DNA of 64,000 nucleotides from the NCBI RefSeq assembly GCF_035046505.1, contig NC_089822.1, positions 127,158,807-127,222,806 on the forward strand, written 5' to 3'. The translations under genes and the position numbers were made by a program. The stretch comes from Tiliqua scincoides. Its lineage: Eukaryota; Chordata; Lepidosauria; Squamata; Scincidae. Shown here in pieces: positions 11,640 through 23,499 of this stretch (its first letter is position 1; the number at the start of each line of letters is the position of its first letter). Below the pieces are notes generated by a model. The model was not told the origin of the DNA. It did no database searches and saw nothing but the letters and a program-made list of their open reading frames with translations.

Positions 11640-13455
11640 CCAGCAGAGGCAGAAGCCCCATGAGACGTATTCCCAACATAGAAAATAACTTTATTGGCCC
11701 AGAACAAACAGGTTTTTTACCTGGTAAATCTATTTTGGACAACTGTTTAGCCCTATCCCATTTAATCTTTAAGTATGCCTTAAGTCTAAAAAGTCCCATC
11801 TTTATGCTGCCTTCCTGGATTTAAAAGGCGCATTTGATACGGTTGACAGGGAGCTCCTTTGGCTGAAACTGGGCAATTTAGGTCTAGACAAGTGACTCCT
11901 GATGCTGGGCACCCACCCCACACTAGCCAGCCTGGCGCTAGCCCGGCACCGGCCAGGACTGGGCTAGCATGGGCGGTAGCCCGTCAGTGAGGCTTGCAAA
12001 TATGCGAGCATGTTACGGTACATTTGCGACAGTGCGCGGTGGCACTGTGTTCCTTACGCAGCATTGTGCCTCGAAGCTGGTCTGCATAAATTTGAAACTC
12101 TGGCCTGGCTCAAATTCTTGAGATTTGGGCTAAGGGTCGACTTTGAGGCAAATCAGAACATCACGCTTAGCAACACCCTTGCTGATGTTTCTTCTTCCCC
12201 TGGTCTAATTTCATTTTACAAAAGACTTCAGTTGCTAGGTTTATCACCTGATCTGATAGGAGGATTATCCATGTCTGCTGCTTACAATCTTATTCGGACC
12301 CAACTATTCCCTATAGAGAAATAGGATTTACAAGCTGCAGCCCCTAAGTCTTGTTCCCTTCTATATTTTGGTCTTTCGTCGCCCTCTGATTCGGGTTCAA
12401 GCTATCTATCCTTCATGTGTTTGCCTTAGATTCCTAGAGCCTTTATACTGGGTAGGTTTAATATCTTGCCTACAAACATGCTGAGAGCAAAATTTAATAC
12501 TGTGTTTCCCTAAAAATAAAACCTACCCCGAAAATAAGACCTAGTTGTGATCAAGGCCTTGGGGGGGGGGCGGAAGGGGTCCTAGGGATGACCAGGAACG
12601 CTGCACTCCCACGCACCACCTAGAAAGTGCCTGCTGTGCTACCTTGGGCAGAGGACGCTGAGGAGGAGCTGAGGTGGGAAGCAGCAAACGAGGCAACCCT
12701 GCCTACCTGGCTCTGAGGCTCTTCACACTTTCCAGGGAGTAAGTCCCATTACTATAAAGGGACTGACTTCTGAGTAGGCAGGCAGGCAGGGATCCTCCTG
12801 GGCACTTAGGGGATACCCTCTCCAGACCTTTCAGGGAGTAAGTAACTATAAAGGGACTGACTTCTGCGTAGATAGGCAGGCAGGCAATCTCCTGGGCGCT
12901 GAGGGGATATTTTTGTATGGTATATTTTTGTACATGAATAAATGTAGTACATGAATGACTGTGGATTGTTGTGCATTAAAAAAAGAGAAAAAGACCTACC
13001 CCGAAAATAAGACCTAGTGTGTTTTTCTGAGCCCAAAAAATATAAGACAGTGTCTTATTTTCAGGGAAACACGGAAGGCCATTGGAGAGTCCCCAGTCAT
13101 GTTCTTGCGATCTGACCTCAGTTGAATCCTTGACCCATGTTTTATTGTATTGTCCCCACTATGTTGATCTACGCCATCAATTTCTATTCCCATTTCTGGC
13201 TCAGATTCAAACTTGGTTCGGTATCTGCTGGATGGGAGAAATGAATGTTGCTCAATATGTGTTGCAAAATATTTATTTGCAGTGCTGTCAAGGCGTAAAT
13301 CCCTTTGTATTTCTATTCCCCCACACAGTGATCCTGAACAATAACTGGTTGCAACCTTGGATGTTTTATTTTTGTTTTCTGTAAATCTGTGTGTTGCTTT
13401 TGCTGCCGTTTAGTGGATATTGTTTATGCAAACAAAGGTTAAATGAAATGAAATT
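11640..13455 (+). mobile_element. Decayed APE-type LINE, interrupted
   Basis: The + strand shows GPEQTGFLPGKSILDNCLAL, LDLKGAFDTVDRELLW, VPYAALCLEAGL (from about 12050) and a terminal CSCDLTSVESLTHVLLYC block. These match the ORF2 of the element inside SOAT2 exon 13. A CG-rich insert breaks it around 11900-12040, and an inverted-repeat element interrupts it at 12499-13074. It is non-functional. Confidence 0.85.
12499..13074. mobile_element. Inverted-repeat DNA element (MITE-like) inside a LINE
   Basis: The ends are near inverted copies: gtgtttccctaaaaataa at the left and ttattttcagggaaacac at the right, each with an internal aaataagaccta block. The LINE frame resumes on both sides. Inside, two copies of a roughly 107-base unit (near 12720 and 12830) carry the palindromic agtaagt and gactgacttctg blocks. 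No transposase is visible. Confidence 0.78.
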
Positions 13456-14113
13456 AATATTCCCAACGAGTTTATCCGTTGAAACAAGACTATGAGATGC
13501 AGGTGACGGGGCAGGAGATAAAACCGAGGAAGACATTTTGGCTCTGATTATGATGTAGTGATCTATGTAAGTTCTGCCAGAAAAGCTTCAGAGACCCCTT
13601 GTCAACAAGCACCCCAAGGCTCTCTGCAAGGTGGGAGAATTGGTAGAGTAGATCTCCATCAGGTTGGACGGCCAGAGTAAGTGGGACCACATCATGGGCT
13701 GCTGGCTGCCACCACAGCAGGAAGGGCTGCCACCACATGGGGAGACTACCACCATGCCTTCACATATATCCCATTTCAATGAGAAGCCCTACTACTGTGA
13801 GAAACATTCCTATTGGTGTGTTTGGCCAGTTATTGGAAGGTGTGTAGTCCTCAGTGTCCAACTGTTTCTGCCCAGGAGAGCAGAAGTAGTTATGCTCCAC
13901 CAAAAACTATCCATGCTTTCTCTGTCAAGCATCATTTTGTAAAATCAGAGGAACTACTACTGGATCTAACTGTAGTTGCTCATTTACCGATGCACACATG
14001 TGAGCCCTGCAGTAGCAGGCTCACATCCAGATGTAGTTCCAGCAGTGAACTGCCAGTGTCCTTTCACCCAATGTCAAATCATGCTCTTGAACCTGCTGTC
14101 TTCACTTCTCTAG

Positions 14114-14172
14114 GGGAGGCCAAACACCTGGTCAACATGGCTGCACTCATGCAATGGAAGAGACAGATGGAG
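14114..14172 (+). pseudogene. SOAT2: SOAT2 exon 2
   Basis: A 59-base exon between cttctctag and gtaaca. It encodes EAKHLVNMAALMQWKRQME, matching the mammalian DLVQWTRHME region. Phases 1 and 0 fit both neighbours. Confidence 0.8.
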
Positions 14173-14219
14173 GTAACAATAGTGGATGTCATCAGAAGTC
14201 AGGAGATTGAGTGATGCTG

Positions 14220-14335
14220 GAGGGTTTAGAGGATCTTCTTTATAGGGAATCTTCACTGTCCAGTTCTGGTCGCCAATTCTCAAAAAGGATATTGTGGAAA
14301 TGGAAAAAGTACAGAAGAGACTAATCCTTTTTTTA
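14220..14335 (+). mobile_element. CR1 LINE fragment
   Basis: The + strand carries a CR1-type stretch (cagttctggtcgccaattct, ggatattgtggaaatggaaa, cagaagagacta), equivalent to the CR1 ORF2 segment around FWSPILKKDIVEMEKVQ. It is short and lies just after SOAT2 exon 2. Confidence 0.65.
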
Positions 14336-14567
14336 TGTTTTTTTGGGTGGTGGTGGTGGTAGTAATTTTTTGTAAGTTATAATAAACTTTATTATAATTT
14401 ACACATTTTGCATAATTTTCAAATACCATTCATAATGGTAGGGTGGGCTCCATCATTATCATGGTTGTTAGGTGAGACATGTTAGGCGTGTATTTGTTCT
14501 CCAGTGTTATCTCTCAGTCCTTCCCTTCATATAATCTATCTTGATCCAGTTCCTGCATCCTTAAGAC

Positions 14568-14899
14568 CAGCGGTCTCTAAACTTTTTGGCCAAAGGGCTG
14601 CATCAAACATCTGGCATAGTGTCGAGGGCCGGGAAAAAAATTTAATATAAAATTTAAATAAATACATTGGAGATGGAACTTAGATGAATGAATAAATGAG
14701 CTCAAATGTTCAGGATTTCTTCAAACACCCAAAGCACACACTTAAATGGACCTCTATTCCCCCACCTCATAAGCACAACTCCAGTTGTGTTTGGTCAACT
14801 GGGCCAGAGACTTTCAGGGGATCAGAGGCTGGCTATGGGCCAAATAGAGACTCACCACGGGCCGCATCTGGCCCCCGGGCCGGGGTTTGAAGACCCCTG
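14568..14899. mobile_element. Non-autonomous hAT element
   Basis: The ends are cagcggtctctaaac and gtttgaagacccctg, imperfect inverted repeats. The 8-bp flanks are cttaagac (14560-14567) and attaagac (14900-14907). Its interior gggctgcatcaaacatctgg and the rest resemble the elements at 30823 and 63369. Confidence 0.85.
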
Positions 14900-15221
14900 A
14901 TTAAGACAATGGGCAAGCATGGAGAGGATACACTAGAAATAAAAACTAAGTGGAGTTTGCAGCAGTGAGTGTGAATGGAAGCTCTGAATAAGGGGGATAC
15001 ATGGGTTTCCAGATGGCACAGGGGTTATAGGGCGGTCCCCTGCCAACTCCAATGTCATTCTAAGCAGGAAGTCTCCAATTCATCAAGAAATATGCGTGGG
15101 TCAACCTAGACAAAGAGAGGCTGAGATGAGAAGAATGTGTCTTCTACCCAAATGCATTCTGGGAATGTCTGTGTCAGGGGCTATCAAAGGGATGGCTAAT
15201 CTATTTGTGTGTTGTTGACAG

Positions 15222-15349
15222 GTGATTAAGTCTGAGCTGCTGGAACAGATGCATTCACAACTCAATGACCTGCTGGACATAGCCTTGGAAGAAGCTGCAC
15301 ACTCCTTTCCCCAGCCTTTGAAGAAGGGCTCAGCAGAGATGCAAAGCAG
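15222..15349 (+). pseudogene. SOAT2: SOAT2 exon 3
   Basis: A 128-base exon after gttgacag. It continues VIKSELLEQMHSQLNDLLD, matching AVKAQLLEQ of human SOAT2, and ends in phase 2 before gtgaaa. It is part of the cytosolic N-terminal region. Confidence 0.85.
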
Positions 15350-15544
15350 GTGAAAGACCTTCTTAGCTGCTATGCTTACAACACTCTTGCTGCCCCAAAT
15401 CATCCCCCTTAGTAGGAGGAATGGGCCTAGCAGTTTTCTTGTAACAGAAGATGTCACACAGGAGAGAGAATATGGCAAGAATGCAGGATGACCTGTGTCA
15501 CACATGAAGTGATAGGAAAGGCTTTGCACAGGATAACAACATGA

Positions 15545-17388
15545 ATAAAAAAATCTAGTAACACAAACTTGTACAAATTTATGGTGCAGCCACATTTGGA
15601 ATACTGTGTTTGTTCCATCCCAACACATTGTTGGCAACCTTCAGTCTCGGAAGACTATGGTATCGCGCTCTGGATGGTGGTTCTGGAACAGCGTCTAGTG
15701 TGGCTGAAAAGGCCAATTCGGGAGTGACAATCCCTTCCACACTGGGAGCAAGTGTAGTGTGTCCCTGGTCTGTCTCCCTGGCTATGGGCCTTCCTTCTTT
15801 GCCTCAGACTGTTGGCCAAGTGTCTCTTCAAACTGGGAAAGACCATGCTTCACAGCCTGCCTCCAAGCGGGCCGCTCAGAGGCCAGGGTTTCCCACCTGT
15901 TGAGGTCCACTCCTAAGGCCTTCAGATCCCTCTTGCAGATGTCGTTGTATTGCAGCTGTGGTCTACCTGTAGGGCGCTTTCCTTGCATGAGTTCTCCATA
16001 GAGGAGATCCTTTGGGATCCGGCCATCATCCATTCTCACGACATGACCGAGCCAACGCAGGCGCCTCTGTTTCAGCAGTGCATACATGCTAGGGATTCCA
16101 GCTCGTTCCAGGACTGTGTTGTTTGGAACTTTGTCCTGCCAGGTGATGCCGAGGATGTGTCGGAGGCAGCGCATGTGGAATGCGTTCAGTTTCCTCTCCT
16201 GTTGTGAGTGAAGAGTCCATGACTCGCTGCAGTACAGAAGTGTACTCAGGACGCAAGCTCTGTAGACCTGAATCTTAGTATGTTCCATCAGCTTCTTGTT
16301 GGACCAGACTCTCTTTGTGAGTCTGGAAAACGTTGTAGCTGCTTTACTGATGCTTTGTTTAGCTCGGTATCGAGAGAAAGAGTGTTGGAGATCGTTGAGC
16401 CAAGGTACACAAAGTCATGGACAACCTCCAGTTCATGTGCAGAGATTGTAATGCAGGGAGGTGAGTCCACATCCTGAACCATGACCTGTGTTTTCTTCAG
16501 GCTGATTGTCAGTCCAAAATCTTGGCAGGCCTTGCTAAAACGATCCATGAGCTGCTGGAGATCTTTGGCAGAATGGGTAGTGACAGCTGCATCGTCAGCA
16601 AAGAGGAAGTCACGCAGACATTTCAGCTGAACTTTGGACTTTGCTCTCAGTCTGGAGAGGTTGAAGAGCTTTCCGTCTGATCTGGTCCGGAGATAGAAGC
16701 CTTCTGTTGCAGTTCCAAAGGCATGCTTCAGCAGGACAGCGAAGAAAATCCCAAACAGGTTGGTGCAAGAACACAGCTCTGCTTCACTCCGCTTCGGATG
16801 TCAAAGGGGTCTGATGTGGAGCCATCAAAGACAACAGTGCCTTTCATGTCCTTGTGGAAAGATCTGATGATGCTGAGGAGCCTGGGTGGACATCCAATCT
16901 TGGGGAGAATCTTGAAGAGGCCGTCCCTGCTGACCAGGTCGAAAGCCTTTGTGAGATCTATGAAGGCTATAAAGAGTGGCTGTCGTTGTTCCCTGCATTT
17001 CTCCTGCAGTTGTCTAAGGGAGAATACCATATCAGTGGTGGACCTGTTGGCTCGGAATCCGCACTGCGATTCTGGATAGATGCTCTCTGCAAGTACCTGG
17101 AGCCTCTTTAGTGCAACTCAGGCAAACAGCTTCTGAGAGAAGGAAAACTCCATTCCAAGAAGTATATCATAGAGCTGGAAGGGATGCAAAGGGGGGGGGG
17201 GGAAGCAACCAAAGTGATCAAGAGACTGGAGCGTTTTGCCTGGGAGGGTTCTTTAAGTTGAGAGAAAAGCAGGTGAAGGGTGGAGGCATGAAGATCATTA
17301 TAAAATTCTGCATGGTGTGGAGAAAGTGGAGAGGGAAAATTTTTCTCCCTGCTTCCCACAACACTAGGAGTCATCCAATGAAACAGAG
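15545..17388 (+). mobile_element. Old CR1 LINE split by another LINE
   Basis: CR1 sequence (atggtgcagccacatttgga near 15580) stops at about 15622. It resumes at about 17150 with atcatagagctgga, gtgatcaagagactggag and a frame reading FFKLREKQVKGGGMK and FCMVWRKWRGKIF. The minus-strand LINE between is the insertion. A CR1-like tail fragment near 17800-17945 (ctcttcttatgttctta) may be the same copy. Confidence 0.7.
15629..17148 (-). mobile_element. 5'-truncated LINE with zinc-finger C-terminus (SINE partner)
   Basis: Minus-strand frames give reverse transcriptase (FIDLTKAFDLVSRDGLFKIL, DFLFADDAAVTTHS, DFGLTISLKKTQVM), then MRCLRHILGITWQDKVP, RRLRWLGHVVRMDDGRIPKD and a CSQCGRDCHSRIGLFSHTRR zinc finger. 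The 3' tail read on + is ttggcaaccttcagtctcgg. Several frame breaks are present. The clade is not assigned. Weak duplicates tccatcccaa and tccattccaa suggest insertion into the CR1 copy. Confidence 0.85.
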
Positions 17389-17575
17389 GGCCCAATCCTA
17401 TTCAGCTTTCCAGAGCCATGTCAACAGGGCATGTGCTGCATCAAGGGGTGATGGGGCAATCATGGAGGCCTCCTCAAAATAAGGGAACACTTTTTCCCTT
17501 ACCTTGGGACTGCACTGCAACTGCATCACTGCTGGAAAGTTTGACAGGATTGTGTCCTAATTGGCAGAAACCTAA
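17388..17575. repeat. Inverted-repeat element of the gggcccaatcct family, divergent
   Basis: It starts gggcccaatcctattcagct and ends gaaagtttgacaggattgtg, imperfect inverted ends, with the shared interior ggaggcctcctcaaaataag. No clear target duplication is seen. Confidence 0.55.
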
Positions 17576-17966
17576 TTGGTTTCTGGATGGATCAAGAGAG
17601 AGAACTTTGTCACACAAGCATTGTAAATTTTCCTGGAATTTGTGCCATGATATGTGGTGAGTGGCCACTGGCTCAGATGGCTTTAAAAGAGAATTACAGT
17701 AAATTCACTGAGCATCAGCTTATCGTCCATGAATTTATCAGTCATGATGGCTAAATGGAACCCTGTCTTTCATGACTCTGCACCTCTGTGTACCAGTTCC
17801 TGGAGTGGAAAGGGCCTGTTTCCTCAATACGCTGTTTGTGGTTTTCCTGGAGGGACCTGGGTGGCCATTGTTTGAATTGAAATGATGGACCAGTTCGACC
17901 TTGGGCTGGTGTAACCCTGCAGAGCTCTTCTTATGTTCTTAGCCTTAATTCTGGCAATTGTGAAAG

Positions 17967-18175
17967 GCAGTGGCATAGCTAAGGAGTTGGCAAATGCACC
18001 ATGGAACAAGCTTTGGGGGAGCAACAAGCGGAGCTTGACGCTAGTAGTCAAAATTATGAAAACCTTTGTCTGTATGAATAATACCATCATGTTATACATC
18101 ATTGGAAAGGTAATTTAATGCAGTGAAACAAACCACATTGGAATATCTGTACTCTATTAAAAGATAAGGCCAATT
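17967..18175 (+). repeat. Interspersed repeat of the gtggcatagct family
   Basis: It begins gcagtggcatagctaaggag and contains aataccatcatgttata and the gaaacaaaccacattggaa block shared with 45790-45915. Confidence 0.6.
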
Positions 18176-18611
18176 AACCAGAAAACTCTGTATTTACATA
18201 CTTAATAAATTTCATCTTGGGGGAGGGCTGCAATATCTTCTTTGATCCCAGGTAGCAGATGCCTTAGCTTTACCACTAGTGAAAGGCACTGGAGCAAAGG
18301 CAGTAAAAACAAGAACAATAATTGCAAACTTCCTCAGTGTTGCAACTGTTGAGTGAACAAGATAGGGAAATATAATTACCTACCATGAATTTTAAGACAA
18401 GTAGGCGATTGGAATACATGAAAAGATACTTCTGGCTAGGATTGTACATTGCTCCTCACTTGATAGAGCAAGTGATCTTCTTGTTAAGTAGGGGATAAGA
18501 TGCTGCAGCATCTCTGTGATGCTCTTTTTCTGACTCCTGCTCACCCCTTGCCCAGAAGCAAACCAGGTCTGACAATTAACACTAATCATTACCTTCTGTG
18601 GATCCTTGCAG

Positions 18612-18674
18612 AGAAAAAGGTCCTTTGCAGGACAGGCAGAAGAAAGTGTTCATTGCCCAACAGTCTTTGCTTGA
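18612..18674 (+). pseudogene. SOAT2: SOAT2 exon 4
   Basis: A 63-base exon between ccttgcag and gtgagt. Read in the phase left by exon 3 it ends KKVFIAQQSLL plus the first two bases of an aspartate codon, matching the KVFIIRKSLLD block of SOAT proteins. Confidence 0.88.
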
Positions 18675-18947
18675 GTGAGTATTTCTTGTGCCATCACCCA
18701 GGCAGGGCCATCCCAAGTCTTCCTAACACATGAGGTGGCTTGGCAAATGCAGCTTCCCCCTTACCTGGTGATGTGCCAACCTCTGTGCTTCCTACTCTCT
18801 GATATTCTAGCACAGCACTCTCCTCCCGTCCACGTTTCCTCTCTGACCCCCTCTCCTTTTTCCAGTCCAGGAAATGGAAGGAGGAGGAAGAGCAGTGGAG
18901 GCAAGTAGGTGGACAGAGTTGGGCTCCCCCACCAATCTGCTGACTGA

Positions 18948-19126
18948 GGGCCCAATCCTATCCAACTTTACAGCACTGGTGCAGCTGCAATGCAGCCCCA
19001 AGGTAAAGGAACACATGTTCCCATACCTTGAGGAGGCCTCAGTGACTGTCCCTATACGGCAGGATGTGGCAAACGCCCCATTAGTACAATTGCACCAGTG
19101 CAGGAAAATTGGATAGGATTGGGCCC
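18948..19126. mobile_element. Short inverted-repeat DNA element, PIF/Harbinger-like
   Basis: The ends gggcccaatcctatcc and ggataggattgggccc are perfect inverted repeats, and a 3-bp flank tga repeats on both sides (18945-18947 and 19127-19129). A second member at 53531-53707 is also flanked by a repeated triplet. Short triplet duplications are typical of PIF/Harbinger elements; no transposase is present, so the class is inferred. Confidence 0.7.
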
Positions 19127-19971
19127 TGAGGCAACCACTTCAGTTGACCTGATGAATGGGTCAGCCCTGCACCTAGATCATCAAAGGGGCTTCTAGGATG
19201 AATTATGTTCTCATTTCTGACATGTGAGATGCCTGATCAACAGGCCAGGCTGTTCAGCAACTTCTCTCAGAGGCAAGTAGCTTAGACTAGGGAGCTGAGC
19301 CTAGGAGAATTCATAAATAGAGGTAGCAAGTACCCCATTGGCTCCTTTGTCACCTGATTCATCTTTTGCGGGATGGCCGCAGTTTTTCTTCCTATCACTG
19401 GTGGTAACTGGTGTGTCTTGTGGCACAGCAAAACTAAAGTCAGCCAGTTCTGCTCCCTGTGAGCTCTCTTGGTAGTCCAAAGAGTGAGTCCTTCTACCAG
19501 AATCCCACCCTGGTTCAAGACCCCTAACATCACACAGTATGGCCCACAACCCTGCTGCTTGTGGCAACAATTCTGCATTCTGAGAAGGGGAATAATCTGT
19601 ATTCTAAGTTATGTATTTTGCCACCCAAGCCAAATCCCTCACCCAATGTCATGTTTTAGAATACTGTTGGTGCCACAAAGCAACGTATAAAATGCATGCT
19701 GTACACTAGGTTCCCTGTGCACCTTTACACAGTTTACACATTAAAAATTACTTCTTTTTAAAATCTGCTTGTAATAAAACATGGAATATCTTTATTTGAA
19801 ATTGGTAAAAGAGATTTCCCACCAGCCCTCTCCCCACCCTGGATATTGATGAGAACATACAATGGCTTCTAGAGATCACATACAGTTGTTCTGTGACCAG
19901 TTCCAGCTTTCCATTCACCCCATCTTACAGCTTCCCTAAGGTCAACCCTGCTCCTTTTACTTTTTTTTTAG

Positions 19972-20079
19972 TGAGCTGCTAGAAGTCAAACATTTCCACT
20001 CCATCTACCACATATTTGTGGCCCTGTTTTGTGTGTTTGCTCTCAGCAAAGTTGTGGTGGATTCCATCGATGAAGGACA
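19972..20079 (+). pseudogene. SOAT2: SOAT2 exon 5 (first membrane segment)
   Basis: A 108-base exon after a pyrimidine tract and tttag. It encodes ELLEVKHFHSIYHIFVALFC and on to VDSIDEGQ, a strong match to human ELMEVQHFRTIYHMF. The donor is ca|gtatgg, which is weaker than the others. Confidence 0.9.
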
Positions 20080-20534
20080 GTATGGTTCGGATATGGAGCT
20101 GAGGGTTGGGAGACTTTTCTGTCTTGGGTGGCAGACAGACATGGGCTCGCAACACTAAGGAAAAAAGCACAAGTGAAGGCAATTGTTGATGACACCATGA
20201 TAAACATTGATACAGAAAGGGCAAAGCACATTTGTGGGGGTGACGAACTTCTTGTAGCTTTGAGTTTTGAAAGAAAAATAAGCAATGCCTTTTACATTAG
20301 TGTTCCCATTCTACAAATTCAGAAGTTAGCCCCTGGGAATTACAGGTGGAGCCTATTTATCCATGTTAGTTCTGTGACTTGTTCCACGGGTAACCAAAAA
20401 AAGGGGTTGTGCTAAATTCCATAGAGTTAAGCAAATAGGCTGCAGCCTGACACTTGGAGCTGGAAGGAAACTAAGGCAGCTGTTTTCAATCTCCTCCGCT
20501 CCTCCCCCTTTCTCAGGTGGGATGCTGAGCTTTT

Positions 20535-20630
20535 AAGAGTTCAGTCCTATGCATTGCTACTGAGAAGTAAGCCCCACTGTAGTCAATGAGGCTTACTCCC
20601 AGGAAAGTGTGGAGAGGATTGTAGCCTAAA
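20535..20630. repeat. Short palindromic repeat
   Basis: A well-kept copy: ctactgagaagtaagcccca is followed by caatgaggcttactcccagg and gagaggattgtagcc. Confidence 0.65.
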
Positions 20631-21607
20631 TCTCATGCTTTGCTTGCTGGGAAGGCTTGCTTGCTGAACTGTTTTGTTTCGTAGGCTGCCCTGTGTGTGT
20701 CTGAGTGAGAGAGAGAGCTCCAACTTGCTGCACATGCTCTGGCTACAGAAGTTTTCTTCCCCCTTCCCCTCTTCAGCCTCTTTGCTGGCTCAGGGGCTCC
20801 AAGAGTGCTACTGTTCCTTTGCAAGGGGAACCTCTTCCATGGCTCCAAGTTATTTCCCTTGTTGCAATGTTTTGGGCTGCCTGGAAAACAGGCATGGAGA
20901 AGCCAGCGCAGGGCAAAGGAGGCAAAGATGTGTATGACTTTCAGTTCCCTCCACCTGCTTCAGGTTGAGACAAATCAGGTTGAGATAAATAAATAGATAA
21001 AAAATCTGTGGATAAATAGGTTGCACCTGTATATATATTTATATTTCCACCCATGCAAGATTTGCAACCCCATGTTCACTCCAATCTGGGGATTTCCTTA
21101 TGGCACAGGCTGTGCTAGTCTTGCCTCTGGTGCTTTCAGTCATCCTTCAGCAGACATCCTATAATTGCAGGTATCCCAGCGACACTTGGGGTTAATGTTT
21201 CCCCTGAAGGGTTTGTCTACCTGAAAACTTTGTGGTTCAGGGAAGACCAGACGAAACTAGCAAAAACCTATGTAGAAATCAGTATTTGCTGATCAGCCAC
21301 TAGATCAGAGAGTAAAGTATCTGGGGGCAGAATGCTAACCCCATATGTCAGCACTGACATAAGGGCAATGTCCTTGAATGACACCCAACTGCAGGATGCA
21401 GCACACGTCCCATTGGCACCACTATGCCAGTGCTGGGAAGTACTGAGAAGGGGTTAGGATTGCGCCCTGGGTGTGGTTATCAATATTCCCAGTTCAAGAC
21501 CACTGGTACTTTACAGTCCCCTATTAACGGTCCATTAATGACCCTTTGCTTAAATGATGCTCATATTGTCTGTGTTGTCTTCATGGTTGCCTTTCTTTCT
21601 TCCACAG

Positions 21608-21890
21608 GCTTGTCCTGGACTTCGTGCTCTTCATCTTTGCTTTTGGGAATCTGCCCAGGGCACTCTTTACCTGGCTCTGCATGTTCCTCTATACCTTGCT
21701 TGTGCCCTACAAATTCCTGCAGATGTGGGCCAGCGCCTTGAGGACTGCAGTACACCCTAGGCTCTTCACAGCCACCACAGCAGTGGTTCTGCTGGTCTGC
21801 CATGCTGTTGTACTGGGCTTCTACCCCGTCTATACTGTTGTCTACTACCGCCCAGGGCCTGTCTCCTGTTTGATTATCACCTTGGAACAG
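21608..21890 (+). pseudogene. SOAT2: SOAT2 exon 6 (membrane segments)
   Basis: The longest exon, 283 bases, between ttccacag and gtgcag. It begins LVLDFVLFIFAFGNLP and ends CLIITLEQ, matching LLLEFDLLIFSFGQLP and VLVFEQ of the human protein. It spans several hydrophobic segments without a stop. Confidence 0.92.
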
Positions 21891-22049
21891 GTGCAGCACC
21901 ATGACTGTCCTGGCCCACTAATGTAGCTCACTGTGTGGAAAAGAATCTCCTAAGCAGTTTGGTTGGGGTGGGGGGGGGGCATGATCTTAAGGGTGAACCA
22001 GATATGTAGAATATTCTTTTGACATGGTATATCCAGCTATATTTTACTT

Positions 22050-22145
22050 AGGGCACAATCCTGTCCGTATCTACTCAAAAGTAAGTCCTACTGTGTTCAG
22101 TAGGGCTTACTTCCAGGAAAATGTTGACAGGAGTGCAGCCTTAGA
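22050..22145. repeat. Short palindromic repeat
   Basis: It carries agtaagtcctactgtg and its near inverse cagtagggcttacttcc, flanked by gggcacaatcctgtcc and ggagtgcagcc. Confidence 0.65.
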
Positions 22146-22194
22146 GATCTTCCAAAGCAAAATCGAGATTCAGCAGTAAGGAGGCCCAAATTCT

Positions 22195-23235
22195 TCAATC
22201 AGAATGTATTTTGTGTATTAAGCAAAACTCCATAATATTGCCATTCCCCTGCTGATGACAGCAAAAGAAGCACACACGCATCATCAGTGAACCTAAACAG
22301 GATCCAGTCTCTTGCAGCATGGCAGTGGGCACACTCTTTTGCTGTGTGTGTGCGCCATGCTGGTAGTATTGTGGCAGCTGGAGTTAAGAGTGAGTTTCCC
22401 TGACTGCATTGATGATTTGTCTTTGCTGTTCCAGCATTGCCATGACCCCAGATGTTTGGATTGTTGGAAGGTATCATAGCCTGGAAGCATCTAGGTGCCA
22501 ATTAGGTCAAGCTAGAAAGTGGGCAAGTAGTCAAGCAGATGGGCAGCTGGCAAATGCCTTAGCGGAGACTGATATTTTGGGAGCAGCTCAGTCCAACCTG
22601 AGCAAGAAGTTGCTGGGAAGCCAGAAAGCAACTTTATAGGACCAGGTGTAATCTCTGTGACACCAGGCCTCTGCCAAGCTGGTAGCCAGTAGCATAGCTA
22701 AAAGGGGCTCACAGCACTAAGTTTTGCAGGCACCTGAATAGGCTGTGCAAGCAGTTCCTCTCCATCAAAGCCATTCCAGGTGGCTGAAAAAAACAAAGTC
22801 ATCTCCTCTATTTTGCTCAACCTACTGGAATGGCTTTGAAGGCTGCATCATCAGTGGAAATAAACAAGATGCATTCTCTTGCAGCATGGCAGTGCTGCAT
22901 GCTCTTTTGCTCTGTGTGTACTCCCTGCTGATAGTACTATGGCAGTTTGAGTTAAGATTGAAAACAGAGGTTTCCCAGACAGCACTGATGAGTTTTCCTT
23001 TCTGTCCTTGCCCAGCTTTATAGAACCAGGTGGATACTTTGTGACACCCAATCTCTGCTGAGCTAGCAGCCAGCAGCATAGCTAGAACTTGGTCACAGCA
23101 CCATTCCAAGTCATCTCCTCTGTTTTGCTCTAGCCATCCAGAATGGCTCTGAAGGGGAGGGGGAAAGACATCTTGCACAGCACGTTCTGGTGTCTTCAAA
23201 ACTTGGTGCTGTGACCCCTCTCTAGCTTTGCTACT
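22195..23235. repeat. Tandemly repeated unit in SOAT2 intron 6
   Basis: A block near 22262-22440 (catcatcagtg, ctcttgcagcatggcagtg, then ggagttaagag) recurs near 22849-23000 with scattered differences. Another block around agcatagctaaaagg (near 22693) recurs near 23077. The region is a local duplication of an unclassified repeat. Confidence 0.6.
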
Positions 23236-23423
23236 GCTGGTAGCTGCAATACAACCCTCTGGTCATTTGCAGCAGACTGCAGGCCAGGAATTCCCTCCAC
23301 TGGCAAAGTACCATGGTAGAGAGTGATATCTGAGTCCCTGTGCCTGAATCCCAGTTCAAGATCACAAGTACCAAATAAGTTTATTTTCATTTTGTGTCAA
23401 TACTGGTTTTCCTTCCCCTTTAG

Positions 23424-23499
23424 ATCCGTCTCATCATGAAAAGCCACTCATTTCTGCGTGAGTCGGTGCCTCCTATCCTATATGCCAAATCAAAAGATG
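23424..23499 (+). pseudogene. SOAT2: SOAT2 exon 7
   Basis: A 76-base exon between cctttag and gtgcgt. It encodes IRLIMKSHSFLRESVP, which includes the SOAT HSF-type sequence after the membrane segment. Confidence 0.92.

Noticed and set aside
15782-16288. 168-residue minus-strand frame as a host gene
   Set aside because: It is the C-terminal region of a LINE ORF2 that recurs at 55.8-57.4 kb with the same 3' tail.
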